Source of the DNA: Ralstonia pickettii
GTDB taxonomy: Bacteria; Pseudomonadota; Gammaproteobacteria; Burkholderiales; Burkholderiaceae
Assembly (NCBI RefSeq): GCF_016466415.2
Contig: NZ_CP066771.1
Span: 1,612,001 to 1,676,000 of the forward strand
Length of the DNA stretch: 64,000 bases
Reading direction: 5' to 3'
Shown here: positions 1-8,798 of the stretch, in pieces
How the letters are laid out: the number at the start of each line of letters is the position of its first letter
Numbering within the stretch: the stretch's first letter is position 1
The notes under the pieces: model-generated
Database searches by the model: none
The model's input: only the letters and a program-made list of their open reading frames with translations
Told to the model about the DNA's origin: nothing
Translations under genes and position numbers: made by a program

Positions 1-29
1 GCCCGCCTGCCCGCAGAAAACTCGCACCG

Positions 30-1052
30 GTGGTGCGAGAAACGGTAGATGCGCAGGATTACGCAGCCCTGCTCACCGAGATCAGGGCGCGCATCCAGGC
101 TGCGCAATATGCTGCCCTACGGGCGGTCAACAAAGAACTGGTGGGCCTGTATTGGGACATCGGCCAACTGATCGTGGCGCGGCAGCAAACCGAGGGTTGG
201 GGCAAAGCGGTCGTGCAGCAGCTCGCCACAGACCTGCAGGCGAGCTTCCCCGGCACGGGCGGCTTTTCAGCATCCAACCTGTGGCGGATGAAGGGCTTCT
301 TCGAGACGTACTGCGACGCGGCAAAACTCGCACCACTGGTGCGAGAAATTGGCTGGAGCCATAACCTGCTCATTCTTGAGCGCTGCAAAGACGCTCAAGA
401 ACGCGAGTTCTACTTGCGCATGACCCGCAAATTCGGCTGGTCGAAGAACGTTCTGGCACATCAGATCGATAACCAGAGCTACGAAAAATCGCTCCTGGGC
501 CAGACCAATTTCGACCAGGCGCTGACGCCGGCCCTCCGCGCGCAAGCCAAGTTGGCGGTCAGAGATGAATACGCCTTCGATTTTCTCGAACTCGGCGACC
601 GGCACAGTGAGCGGGAGCTGGAGCGTGCACTCATCACCCGCATCGAAGACTTCCTGCGCGCAATGGGCGGCATGTTCGCCTTCCTGGGGAGCCAGTACCG
701 GCTTGAAGTCGACGGCGACGAGTATTTCATCGACCTGCTTCTATTCCACCGCCGTTTGCGCTCCCTAGTCGCCATCGAACTGAAAATCGGCAAATTCGAG
801 CCCGAGTTCGTCGGCAAGATGCAGTTCTACCTGGCGGCTCTCGACGAACAGGTCCGCCAGGACGACGAAAATCCATCCATCGGCATCATTCTGTGCAAGG
901 AAAAGAAGCGCACCATCGTCGAATACGCGCTGCGCGACGCAAGGAAACCGATTGGTGTGGCGACCTACGCCATCACCAAGAGCTTGCCGAAGGAGCTCCA
1001 AGGTCAATTGCCATCGCCTGAAGCCATTGCGCGCCTGCTTGAAACGCTGTAG
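30..1052 (+). CDS. DUF1016 (YhcG-type) PDDEXK nuclease domain protein, possibly 5'-partial
   Basis: The protein has the two-part layout of the DUF1016 family. An N-terminal helical domain (about residues 10-150, with LYWDIGQLI and NLWRMKGFF) is followed by a C-terminal PDDEXK-type nuclease domain (about 170-330), where FIDLLLFHRRL and VAIELKIGKFEPEF supply the D and ExK residues. Members are thought to be nucleases of restriction or mobile-element type; the substrate here is unknown. The GTG at 30 has no clear ribosome site, and the frame stays open to the window edge (it reads KLAPVVRE across the GTG), so the true start may lie to the left. The family is common in accessory DNA. Confidence 0.8.
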   Translation: MVRETVDAQDYAALLTEIRARIQAAQYAALRAVNKELVGLYWDIGQLIVARQQTEGWGKAVVQQLATDLQASFPGTGGFSASNLWRMKGFFETYCDAAKLAPLVREIGWSHNLLILERCKDAQEREFYLRMTRKFGWSKNVLAHQIDNQSYEKSLLGQTNFDQALTPALRAQAKLAVRDEYAFDFLELGDRHSERELERALITRIEDFLRAMGGMFAFLGSQYRLEVDGDEYFIDLLLFHRRLRSLVAIELKIGKFEPEFVGKMQFYLAALDEQVRQDDENPSIGIILCKEKKRTIVEYALRDARKPIGVATYAITKSLPKELQGQLPSPEAIARLLETL

Positions 1053-1065
1053 CCACGACCATTGA

Positions 1066-1101
1066 AAACGGGGCGTCACGATCAACTCGCACGCCCCGTC
1101 A
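1066..1101 (-). terminator. Rho-independent terminator of metC
   Basis: Perfect 9-bp arms ACGGGGCGT (1068-1076) and ACGCCCCGT (1091-1099) enclose a 14-nt loop. On the minus strand the hairpin is followed by TTTTC, which fits an end for metC; on the plus strand no T-run follows. Confidence 0.65.
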
Positions 1102-1126
1102 TCACCGCCTTCTGAAGCCCGAACGG

Positions 1127-2338
1127 TCAAGCCCCCAGGTGCGTTTCCATCGCCTGCTTCAAATCCGCAATCAAATCACGCGGATCTTCCAGCCCGATAT
1201 ACAGCCGCACGAAACCGCCCACATTCTCCCAGTCGGCCGGCGGCCAAGCGGTCGCCGTGCGCATCGACGGAATGTTGTACGGCAACGCCAGGCTGTGGGC
1301 CCCGCCCCACGAAAAACCGATCGCAAAGTAGCGCAGGCCTTCAATGAAGGCGTCGATCTGCGCCTGCGAGTAGCGCTCGTGCAGCACGATCGAGAACAAC
1401 CCGCTCGCGCCGGTAAAGTCGCGTTTCCAGTTTTCATGGCCCGGACAATCCGGCAGCGCCGGGTGCAGCACGCGCACGACTTCCGGCCGATCCGCCAGCC
1501 ATTCGGCCACTTCGCGGGCATGCGCGTCGTGCGCCGCCAAGCGCGTGGGCAGGCTCGGCAGGCCACGTAGCACGAAATAGCAATCGTCCGCCGAAACGCC
1601 CCAGCCCATGCGCATCCGCGTGGCCAGCAGCTTGTGGTGCAGCGCTTCGTCACTCGTGATGGCGGCACCCATGAGCACGTCGCTGCCGCCCGATTGGTAC
1701 TTGGTCAGCGCTTGCACGGAGATGTCGATACCGTGCTCGAAAGGCTGGTAATACACGCCTCCACTCCACGTGTTGTCGATTGCCGTAATGGCGCCGGCCT
1801 TGCGCGCCACCTCGGCGATGGCCGTGCAATCGGGCACCTCCATGGTCACCGAACCCGGCGCTTCGAGCCACACGAGTTTGGTGTTGTGACGGATCAGGTC
1901 GGCAATGCCGGCGCCGATCATCGGATCGTAATAGCGCACGGTAATGCCGAACTGGCGCGCCATCCATTCGCCGTGGTCGCGGTTCGGGCCATAGGCGTTG
2001 TCCGGAATCAGCACGTCGTCGCCGGATTTGATAAGCGTGAAGTACACCAGCGAAATCGCCGCCAGCCCGGAAGGCAGCAGCAGCGTGTGCGAACCGCCCT
2101 CGATCTGCGCAAGGGCCTGGCACAGCGTGTCGGAAGTTGGCGTGGCATGCAGGCCATAGCGCCAGTGCACCACGCTGCCGCTGCCGAAGGCGCGCATATC
2201 GGCAAGATTCTTGAACACCACGGTCGACGCACGATGCGTGGCATGCGAGAACGCTGCAAAGCCCGGCGGGATCTGCAATTCCGGGTGTACCGCCTGGGTC
2301 GCGGGAAACATGGGCGGGAGCTTGGTGTCGTCGTTCAC
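1127..2338 (-). CDS. metC: Cystathionine beta-lyase MetC
   Basis: A 403-residue PLP enzyme of the Cys/Met metabolism fold-type I family. It cleaves cystathionine to homocysteine, pyruvate and ammonia in cytoplasmic methionine synthesis. The PLP lysine lies in ALTKYQSGGSD, and the upstream Asp of the fold is in AITAIDNTWSGG. I chose the GTG at 2338 (MNDDTKLPPMF), preceded by GGAAAC. An ATG-led frame extending to 2581 would add about 80 residues of low-complexity Arg/Ala sequence that overlaps the next gene. Cystathionine gamma-synthase or another family lyase cannot be fully excluded, but the short active-site spacing favours MetC. Confidence 0.88.
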   Translation of the reverse strand: MNDDTKLPPMFPATQAVHPELQIPPGFAAFSHATHRASTVVFKNLADMRAFGSGSVVHWRYGLHATPTSDTLCQALAQIEGGSHTLLLPSGLAAISLVYFTLIKSGDDVLIPDNAYGPNRDHGEWMARQFGITVRYYDPMIGAGIADLIRHNTKLVWLEAPGSVTMEVPDCTAIAEVARKAGAITAIDNTWSGGVYYQPFEHGIDISVQALTKYQSGGSDVLMGAAITSDEALHHKLLATRMRMGWGVSADDCYFVLRGLPSLPTRLAAHDAHAREVAEWLADRPEVVRVLHPALPDCPGHENWKRDFTGASGLFSIVLHERYSQAQIDAFIEGLRYFAIGFSWGGAHSLALPYNIPSMRTATAWPPADWENVGGFVRLYIGLEDPRDLIADLKQAMETHLGA

Positions 2339-2379
2339 GTAGTTTCCTGTTTGATGGCGTATGAGCGATTTCGGGTGGC

Positions 2380-3138
2380 TTACCAGTGCGCGCTGGATCG
2401 TGTTGGTTTGCCGGCTGGCGGTGCGATCTGGCCCGGCCCGGCCGGAACCAGCGGCGTCATTGGCGTGGCTGGCGTCGCCGCATTGCTGTTGGCTGCCGCA
2501 TCGTACGGCGGAATCACGACCACCGCGACAGGCCGCAGCACGAACGGCAGCGTATGGCCGTCGTGGGCGACGTCCGTCCACGTACCGCGCACAATGCCGT
2601 GGCCGTCGATGGCGCCTTCCCAGGTGCCGGTGACGTGCGTGCCGTCATCGGACTCCTCCATGAGAAAGCCGCCGTTTTCATATTCGCCGGTCACCAGGCG
2701 CACGCCCGCCGCATTGCCCGGGACGTATTCGCCGTGGACGCTGTCAATTTCACCGGCCTTGCGACCAAGACGCATGCGGATCGGCATGTCGCCGATCACG
2801 CCGGCATAGACGGGATATTTTGCGTAGTCGGGCTGCGGTTGCAGCACGTGCAACGGCGACGTCTGAGCCGAGAACGCGTTGTCGCCCTTCCTGGCCTGAG
2901 CGCGGCGCTTGTCGCCATCGGCAACGGCGCGGTTCAGGCCCAGGTCGCCTGGCTGCACGTTGGTGCTGCCGGTCGACACGTCGTAGCCGTTGTTGGCGGC
3001 CGGCGTCTGGGCAGACACCGGCGCCACGCCTGCGGCCAGCACCAGCGCAAGCAACGCGCCGGTTGGCCGAATCAGGCGTTCAATCGAGAAAATGCGTTCA
3101 GATGCGCTCGAACACCGCCGCAATGCCCTGTCCTCCAC
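2380..3138 (-). CDS. Predicted exported protein of unknown function
   Basis: A 252-residue protein with a long basic N-region, a hydrophobic stretch (GALLALVLAAGV) and a likely signal-peptidase site after VSA, so probably periplasmic or secreted. The mature part is rich in Gly, Asp and Thr with a beta-like pattern (HVTGTWEGAIDGHGIVRGTWTD) and ends in a Pro/Ala tail. No other Met lies near the signal peptide, so the start must be about 3138, giving a 41-nt overlap with the end of bktB; a TTG at residue 6 is an alternative. It is probably co-transcribed with bktB. I do not recognise the family. Confidence 0.65.
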   Translation of the reverse strand: MEDRALRRCSSASERIFSIERLIRPTGALLALVLAAGVAPVSAQTPAANNGYDVSTGSTNVQPGDLGLNRAVADGDKRRAQARKGDNAFSAQTSPLHVLQPQPDYAKYPVYAGVIGDMPIRMRLGRKAGEIDSVHGEYVPGNAAGVRLVTGEYENGGFLMEESDDGTHVTGTWEGAIDGHGIVRGTWTDVAHDGHTLPFVLRPVAVVVIPPYDAAANSNAATPATPMTPLVPAGPGQIAPPAGKPTRSSAHW

Positions 3139-4282
3139 CGATACACATGGTCACCAGCGCGTAGCGACCGCCGATGCGCTGCAGCTCGTGCAACGCCTTG
3201 ACCGTGATCAGGGCACCCGTTGCGCCGATCGGGTGGCCGAGCGAAATGCCCGAACCGTTCGGGTTGACCTTGGCCGGGTCCAGGCCGAGTTCCTTCGTCA
3301 CCGCGCAAGCCTGGGCGGCAAATGCCTCGTTGGCTTCGATCACATCCAGATCCTTGACCGACAGGCCTGCCCGCTCCAGCGCCTTGCGCGTGGCCGGCAC
3401 CGGACCGATGCCCATGATCTTCGGATCGACGCCAGCGTGGCCGTACGACACCAGCCGCGCCAGCGGCTTGAGGCCGCGCTTTTCGGCCACCGAACGCTCC
3501 ATCAGCACCAGCGCCGCGCCTGCATCGTTGAGGCCCGAAGCGTTGCCCGCCGTCACCGTACCGTTTTCTTTCGTGAAGACCGGCTTGAGCTTGGTCATGT
3601 CGTCGATGGTCGCGTCGTGGCGGACGTGCTCATCGGTATCGAACTGGATATCGCCCTTGCGCGACTTGATCGTCACCGGAACGATCTGGTCCTTGAAGTA
3701 GCCGGCCTGCATGGCACGCGATGCACGCTGGTGGGACTCCAGCGCGGTCTGATCTTGCTGCTCGCGGCTGATGCCGAATTCGCGGGCGACGTTTTCCGCC
3801 GTCACACCCATGTGGATCGTGTGGAACGGGTCGTGCAGCGCGCCGAGCATCATGTCGACCATCTTGGCGTCGCCCATGCGCGAACCCCAACGGGCGGCAG
3901 GCGCCAGGTACGGCGCGCGGCTCATGCTTTCCGCGCCGCCGGCAATGGCGATATCGGCATCGCCCAGCAGCACGGTTTGCGCTGCGCTCACCACGGCCTG
4001 GAGGCCAGAGCCGCACAGGCGGTTGACGTTGAATGCGGGCGTTTCGGCCGACACCCCGCCGTTGACTGCGGCCACACGCGAGAGATACATGTCGCGCGGC
4101 TCGGTGTTGATCACGTGGCCAAACACCACGTGGCCGACGTCCTCGCCCTTCACGCCGGCGCGGGCCAGCGCCTCGCGCACGACGAGCGCGCCCAGTTCGC
4201 ACGGCGCCACATCCTTCAAGCTGCCGCCAAACGTCCCGATTGCGGTACGAACGCCGCTGACCACCACCACTTCACGTGCCAT
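3098..4282 (-). CDS. bktB: Beta-ketothiolase BktB (acetyl-CoA acetyltransferase)
   Basis: A 394-residue thiolase. Visible active-site elements are the nucleophilic Cys in NRLCGSGLQ, the His of GHPIGATGA and the second Cys in TMCIGGGQG. The text closely resembles Cupriavidus BktB (for example VVVVSGVRTAIGTFGGSL near the start), which condenses acetyl-CoA with acetyl- or propionyl-CoA and so supplies C4 and C5 units for polyhydroxyalkanoate. The ATG at 4282 has AGGAGA six bases upstream; an in-frame ATG at 4300 lacks this. It lies about 2.7 kb downstream of phaR, outside the phaCAB operon. A palindrome and a possible -10 sit just upstream. Confidence 0.92.
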   Translation of the reverse strand: MAREVVVVSGVRTAIGTFGGSLKDVAPCELGALVVREALARAGVKGEDVGHVVFGHVINTEPRDMYLSRVAAVNGGVSAETPAFNVNRLCGSGLQAVVSAAQTVLLGDADIAIAGGAESMSRAPYLAPAARWGSRMGDAKMVDMMLGALHDPFHTIHMGVTAENVAREFGISREQQDQTALESHQRASRAMQAGYFKDQIVPVTIKSRKGDIQFDTDEHVRHDATIDDMTKLKPVFTKENGTVTAGNASGLNDAGAALVLMERSVAEKRGLKPLARLVSYGHAGVDPKIMGIGPVPATRKALERAGLSVKDLDVIEANEAFAAQACAVTKELGLDPAKVNPNGSGISLGHPIGATGALITVKALHELQRIGGRYALVTMCIGGGQGIAAVFERI

Positions 4283-4318
4283 TGCTGTCTCCTGAGCCAT
4301 CGAAATTGGATGGCGGCC

Positions 4319-4364
4319 AGTATAAACGCACGACCGTTCGCAAAATTTAGGTACGACTACCTAA
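4319..4364 (-). promoter_or_regulatory. bktB promoter region with operator-like palindrome
   Basis: The palindrome TTAGGTA-CGAC-TACCTAA occupies 4347-4364 with perfect 7-bp arms. On the minus strand a TATACT -10 lies at 4319-4324, roughly 30 bases before the bktB start. The matching -35 position (about 4342-4347) is poor and abuts the palindrome. That suggests control by a dimeric regulator; this is inference. Confidence 0.5.
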
Positions 4365-4369
4365 GTGGG

Positions 4370-5731
4370 TCAGACTTCGCCCCACAGGTCGTGGCCATCT
4401 GCGCCGGTAATCTTGACCGACACGAAATCGCCCGCCTTGTAGCGCTTGTACGGCTTCGACGGCGGCGCGATATAGACGAGGCCGTCAATCTCCGGGGCAT
4501 CCGCCGATGAACGGCCGATGCCGCCGTCCTGATTCACTTCGTCCACAAGCACGCGCAGCGACTTGCCAACCTTGCGCTGCAGACGGCGCGCAGACACGCG
4601 CTCGGCGACTTCCATGAAACGCGCACGGCGCTCCTCGCGCACCTCGTCGGGCAACGCGCCCGGCAGGTCGTTGGCGGTGGCGCCCTCGACCGGCGAATAC
4701 GCGAAGCAGCCCACGCGGTCCAGTTCGGCCTCGGCAATGAAGTCGAGCAGCGTTTGGAACTCTTCCTCCGTTTCACCCGGGAAACCCGCGATGAACGTGC
4801 TGCGGATGGTCAGCTCCGGGCACACCTCGCGCCAGGCGCGGATGCGGTCCAGCGTCTTCTCGGCGTTGGCGGGGCGCTTCATGCGCTTGAGCACGTCCGG
4901 GTGGGCGTGCTGCAGCGGCACGTCCAGATAGGGAAGGACCTTGCCCTCAGCCATCAGGGGCATCACCTCATCCACGCTCGGATAGGGGTAGACGTAGTGC
5001 AGGCGCACCCAGGCGCCGTACTGCGACGCCAATTCGCCGAGCGCGCCCACCAGCTCGGTCATGCGCGTCTTCAGCGGGCGGCCGTTCCAGAAGCCCATGC
5101 GGAATTTGACATCGACGCCATAAGCGCTGGTGTCCTGCGAGATGACGAGCAGTTCCTTCACGCCGGCCTTCAGCAGGTTTTCCGCCTCCAGCATCACTTC
5201 GGCCACCGGGCGCGAAACGAGATCGCCGCGCATCGACGGGATGATGCAGAAGCTGCACCGGTGGTTGCAGCCCTCGGAAATCTTCAGATACGCGTAGTGC
5301 TTCGGCGTGAGCTTGATGCCCTGTGGCGGCACAAGGTCAATGAACGGGTCGTGCGGCTTGGGCAGGTGCGTGTGCACTGCCTCCATCACCTCGCCCAGCG
5401 CATGCGGCCCGGTCACAGCCAGCACCTTCGGGTGCACGCTGGTGATGATGTCCTGGCCGGCAGCGTCCTTTTTGGCACCCAGGCAGCCGGTCACGATCAC
5501 CTTGCCGTTCTCGGCCAGCGCCTCGCCAATCGCATCCAGGCTTTCCTGCACGGCCTCGTCGATGAAGCCGCAGGTGTTGACGACCACCAGGTCCGCTCCG
5601 CCGTACGTGCCGGAAATCTCATACCCCTCCGCGCGCAGTTGGGTGATGATCTGCTCGGAATCGACCAAGGCCTTGGGACAACCGAGACTGACGAACCCCA
5701 CCTTGGGGCTCTGGGTACTGACGTCGGACAT
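4370..5731 (-). CDS. rimO: Ribosomal protein S12 methylthiotransferase RimO
   Basis: A 453-residue radical-SAM methylthiotransferase that adds a methylthio group to an aspartate of ribosomal protein S12. The N-terminal UPF0004 domain has three cluster cysteines ([32 protein letters not shown]). The radical-SAM triad is CNHRCSFC, and a TRAM-like domain ends the protein. The ATG at 5731 (MSDVSTQSP) has AGG about nine bases upstream and fits family length; a start at 5794 would add an unlikely tail. It is a housekeeping gene on the same strand as its neighbours. Confidence 0.95.
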   Translation of the reverse strand: MSDVSTQSPKVGFVSLGCPKALVDSEQIITQLRAEGYEISGTYGGADLVVVNTCGFIDEAVQESLDAIGEALAENGKVIVTGCLGAKKDAAGQDIITSVHPKVLAVTGPHALGEVMEAVHTHLPKPHDPFIDLVPPQGIKLTPKHYAYLKISEGCNHRCSFCIIPSMRGDLVSRPVAEVMLEAENLLKAGVKELLVISQDTSAYGVDVKFRMGFWNGRPLKTRMTELVGALGELASQYGAWVRLHYVYPYPSVDEVMPLMAEGKVLPYLDVPLQHAHPDVLKRMKRPANAEKTLDRIRAWREVCPELTIRSTFIAGFPGETEEEFQTLLDFIAEAELDRVGCFAYSPVEGATANDLPGALPDEVREERRARFMEVAERVSARRLQRKVGKSLRVLVDEVNQDGGIGRSSADAPEIDGLVYIAPPSKPYKRYKAGDFVSVKITGADGHDLWGEV

Positions 5732-5797
5732 GGGAACAACCTGATGTGGGAGAGGATTTGCGCTGCGCACGTGGGGTGTGCCGCGCGGTTGCATATT

Positions 5798-6778
5798 TTA
5801 ACCGTTCGCCGCGCCTGGGCGGCCAAGCCGAAGCTGCATCTGTTCAATCACGCGCTCGATTTCCAGCGCGTCCTGCAGCCTGCGAATGGCATCATGCAGC
5901 TCTGCGGCCTGCGGCCACGTCCGCTTCAGATAGCTCAGCCACAGTTTGACGCGGCCATGCTCGTGCTTGGCTGAGATGCGCGCATGCAGCTTCTTCAGGT
6001 AATCGGCGAGATAGCCGAGCACGATCGGCCACTCCGCCGCGGACGGCGCCTCGTCCATCTGGCCGCGGATGCGCTGGGCCAGGAACGGGTCGGACACGGC
6101 GCCACGGCCGATCATCACGTCACTACAGCCGCTGACGGCGCGGCAGCGCTCCCAGTCGGCCACGGTCCAGACTTCGCCGTTGGCGGTGACGGGAATGCTC
6201 ACAGCGTCGGCGATGCGTGCGATCCAGTCCCAGTGGGCCGGCGGACGGTAGCCGTGATCGCGCGTGCGGGCATGCACGACGAGCGATTCGGCGCCGCCTT
6301 CCGCCAGCGCCGTCGCACAGTCAATCGCGCGGGACGTATCGGAAACACCGAGCCGCATCTTGGCCGTCACCGAAATATTGGCCGGCACTGCGGCCCGCAC
6401 GGCATGCACGATGTCGTACAGCACTTCGGGCGTGGCGAGCAGCATGGCACCGCCGCCGTGGCGGTTCACGACCTTGGCGGGGCAGCCGAAGTTGAGGTCG
6501 ATGCCATGCGGCGTGAGGGTTGCCGCGTATGCCGCATTGCGGGCCAGCCATTCCGGATCGCTGCCGAGGAGTTGGATGGTCATCGGCGTGCCGCTGGCCG
6601 TATAGCCGCCGTTGCGAATCTCGGGCGTCTCACGTTCGTAGGTTCGCGCGGGAAGCAACGAGCCCGTCACGCGGACGAACTCCGATACGCATCCGTCGTA
6701 GCCGCCAGCTCGCGTCAGCACGTCGCGCATGACGTAATCGGCAACGCCCTCCATCGGGGCGAGCAAAAGCCGACTCAT
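5798..6778 (-). CDS. dusC: tRNA-dihydrouridine(16) synthase DusC
   Basis: A 326-residue FMN-dependent TIM-barrel enzyme that reduces uridine in the D-loop of tRNAs. Family marks are APMEGVADYVMRD near the N-terminus, the catalytic Cys in NFGCPAKVVNRHGGGA, the TAKMRLG strand and VVHARTRDHGY. The proximal domain and length fit the DusC subgroup. I chose the ATG at 6778 (MSRLLLAPMEG) because the family starts there; another in-frame ATG lies eight codons upstream. It ends 66 nt from the rimO start and may share its transcript. Confidence 0.9.
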   Translation of the reverse strand: MSRLLLAPMEGVADYVMRDVLTRAGGYDGCVSEFVRVTGSLLPARTYERETPEIRNGGYTASGTPMTIQLLGSDPEWLARNAAYAATLTPHGIDLNFGCPAKVVNRHGGGAMLLATPEVLYDIVHAVRAAVPANISVTAKMRLGVSDTSRAIDCATALAEGGAESLVVHARTRDHGYRPPAHWDWIARIADAVSIPVTANGEVWTVADWERCRAVSGCSDVMIGRGAVSDPFLAQRIRGQMDEAPSAAEWPIVLGYLADYLKKLHARISAKHEHGRVKLWLSYLKRTWPQAAELHDAIRRLQDALEIERVIEQMQLRLGRPGAANG

Positions 6779-6925
6779 GGCAAAACGGAAGGCAGCCGGC
6801 ACGCAGGCCAGGGACGGACATCAAACATGGGGAAACCGGGGCGGGATCGTGATCGTCGGAGAGGCGTACACCTCACCTGAAGGACCGGTATTTTACCTTG
6901 CCGCCCTCTCTGGCGTGCGCCCAAC

Positions 6926-6960
6926 AAAAAAGGCGAACCGCCCCGCGATTCGCCTTGTTT
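6926..6960 (-). terminator. Terminator of phaR
   Basis: Arms AAGGCGAA (6930-6937) and TTCGCCTT (6949-6956) with an 11-nt loop. On the minus strand the hairpin is followed by a run of T, just beyond the phaR stop codon. The plus-strand side also has TTTT, so it may act both ways. Confidence 0.75.
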
Positions 6961-6976
6961 TGCCAGCCCGCCGAAC

Positions 6977-7531
6977 TTACTTCTTCTCGGGCGGCTGGTT
7001 GAACGGGAACGTCCCGAACATGTTCTTGGCCTGGCTCTGCATCTGCTCCTGCATCTGCACGAACAGGTTTTTGCTCTGCTCGATGTAGTTGCTCATCATG
7101 CCTTGCATCATCGGCCCCTGCATGTTCATGAACTGCGACCACATGTCGGGGTTGAACGTGTTGCCACTGTACAGGTCCTTCGAGTTCTCGGCCAGCTTGC
7201 TCTGGATGTCGACAAACGCCTGGATGTTCTTTTCCAGGTACGTGCCCATCATGCCCTGCATGGCGTTGCCGTAGAAACGGATGATCTGGGCGAGCATCGC
7301 GCCCGAGAACATCGGCACGCCGCCGGTTTCCTCTTCCAGAATGATCTGCAGCAGGATGCTGCGGGTCAGGTCTTCACCGGATTTCGCATCGACGACGCGA
7401 AACTCTTCGGTTTCCATCACGAGCTGCTTGACGTCTGCCAGCGTGATGTACGTGCTGGTCTGGGTATCGTAGAGCCGGCGGTTGGGATATTTCTTGATCA
7501 GCCGTTCGGTGCCCTTCTTGCTGGTGGCCAT
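6977..7531 (-). CDS. phaR: PHA synthesis repressor PhaR
   Basis: A 184-residue protein with the N-terminal PHB/PHA accumulation regulator DNA-binding domain (about 8-70, with KKYPNRRLYDTQTSTYITL) and a C-terminal PHB-binding region rich in Met and Gln (MQGPMMQGMMSNYIEQSK). In Cupriavidus, PhaR represses phaP and itself and is titrated off DNA by nascent polymer granules. The ATG at 7531 (MATSKKGTERL) has AAAGG upstream; a start at 7654 would add 41 atypical residues. It sits downstream of phaB but is separated from it by about 400 bases and a strong terminator, so it probably has its own promoter. Confidence 0.94.
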   Translation of the reverse strand: MATSKKGTERLIKKYPNRRLYDTQTSTYITLADVKQLVMETEEFRVVDAKSGEDLTRSILLQIILEEETGGVPMFSGAMLAQIIRFYGNAMQGMMGTYLEKNIQAFVDIQSKLAENSKDLYSGNTFNPDMWSQFMNMQGPMMQGMMSNYIEQSKNLFVQMQEQMQSQAKNMFGTFPFNQPPEKK

Positions 7532-7884
7532 CGTGCCTTTCCGTGTTGGCGATGCTGCTGCGGTGCAGCCGATGCAGTGCGAAATGACCGCACCAAGCGA
7601 TGCAGCAAAATACGCGGTTGCCCGGCTGTTCCGATCTGCGCGTGAATGCTGCATTCAACAGCAGCGCAGATGCATCCGGTTATGATCGGACGCCCCGTGT
7701 CTCCCTGCGGAGCGCCTCCGTGGTTGGATTCTATGCGGATCGCCCTGCAAAGAAAAGGCGACCTTCCCCGGTAAAAACCCGCAGCATTTTGATGCGGCTC
7801 ACGCACTCGAACCGCCGTCCGGGGCAGATGCAAGATGCCTGCTGCAATGCAATCGAGCATCGCAGCATGCACGCAATTCAGGGG
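7532..7884. promoter_or_regulatory. phaR upstream region, TGCA-rich
   Basis: This gene-free stretch between phaB and phaR should hold the phaR promoter. It is dense in TGC/GCA words. GCGATGCA occurs at 7597-7604 and GCGATGC at 7549-7555; the 8-mer also occurs twice in the phaP control region. Autoregulation by PhaR is known in Cupriavidus, so these are candidate PhaR sites, though short words of this kind also occur by chance. No convincing gene is present. Confidence 0.4.
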
Positions 7885-7926
7885 AAAAAATGCTGCGCCC
7901 ATGCTGCAGCATTGCCGCAGCATGGG
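7885..7926 (-). terminator. Terminator of the phaCAB operon
   Basis: Arms CCCATGCTGC (7898-7907) and GCAGCATGGG (7917-7926) are perfect complements with a 9-nt loop. They start 9 bases beyond the phaB stop, and on the minus strand a six-T run follows after a short gap. It isolates phaR from the operon. Confidence 0.7.
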
Positions 7927-7935
7927 CGTGGGGCG

Positions 7936-8676
7936 TCAGCCCATGTGCAGGCCGCCGTTGAGGGAGAAGTCCGCGCCGGTGGAGAAGCCGGATTCTTCAG
8001 ATGCCAGCCATGCGCAGATCGAGGCAATCTCGGTCGGTTCGCCCAAGCGCTTGACGGGAATCGTGCTGACGATCTTGTCGAGCACATCCTGACGAATGGC
8101 CTTCACCATATCGGTCGCAATATAGCCCGGCGACACCGTGTTGACCGTCACGCCCTTGGTCGCGACTTCCTGCGCCAGCGCCATCGTGAAGCCGTGCAGG
8201 CCGGCCTTGGCGGTGGAGTAGTTGGTCTGGCCAAACTGGCCCTTCTGGCCATTCACCGACGAGATGTTGATGATTCGGCCCCAGCCGCGATCCGCCATGC
8301 CGTCGATGACCTGCTTCGTCACGTTGAACAGCGACGTCAGGTTGGTGTCGATCACCGCATCCCAGTCGGCGCGGGTCATCTTGCGGAAGACCACGTCGCG
8401 CGTGATGCCGGCGTTGTTGATCAGGACGTCCACCTCGCCGACTTCGGCCTTCACCTTGTCGAACGCAGCCTTGGTCGACTCCCAGTCACCGACGTTGCCT
8501 TCGGACGGCACGAAATCGAAACCAAGCGCCTTCTGTTGTTCCAGCCATTTCGCCTTGCGCGGCGAGTTCGGGCCGCAGCCTGCGACAACAGTGAAGCCGT
8601 CGCGCGCCAAGCGCTGGCAAATCGCCGTTCCGATACCGCCCATGCCACCGGTGACGTATGCGATGCGTTTGGTCAT
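7936..8676 (-). CDS. phaB: Acetoacetyl-CoA reductase PhaB
   Basis: A 246-residue short-chain dehydrogenase that reduces acetoacetyl-CoA to (R)-3-hydroxybutyryl-CoA with NADPH, the second step of PHB synthesis. The Rossmann motif is TGGMGGIG, and the catalytic Ser, Tyr and Lys are in NISSVNGQKGQFGQTNYSTAK. It ends in SLNGGLHMG, as in Cupriavidus PhaB. I chose the ATG at 8676, with AGGAG five bases upstream. It is the third gene of the phaC-phaA-phaB operon. Confidence 0.95.
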   Translation of the reverse strand: MTKRIAYVTGGMGGIGTAICQRLARDGFTVVAGCGPNSPRKAKWLEQQKALGFDFVPSEGNVGDWESTKAAFDKVKAEVGEVDVLINNAGITRDVVFRKMTRADWDAVIDTNLTSLFNVTKQVIDGMADRGWGRIINISSVNGQKGQFGQTNYSTAKAGLHGFTMALAQEVATKGVTVNTVSPGYIATDMVKAIRQDVLDKIVSTIPVKRLGEPTEIASICAWLASEESGFSTGADFSLNGGLHMG

Positions 8677-8798
8677 GTCCACTCCTAGTCCTTGTTGTTA
8701 GAACCGCCCTGCGTCTTTGCCGGGCGGCAGATGCTCAGGTGTCTCCGATTGGCGTGTGCGGCATTCGTTCCGCGTCACGCCAACCTCACTGCAAAAAA

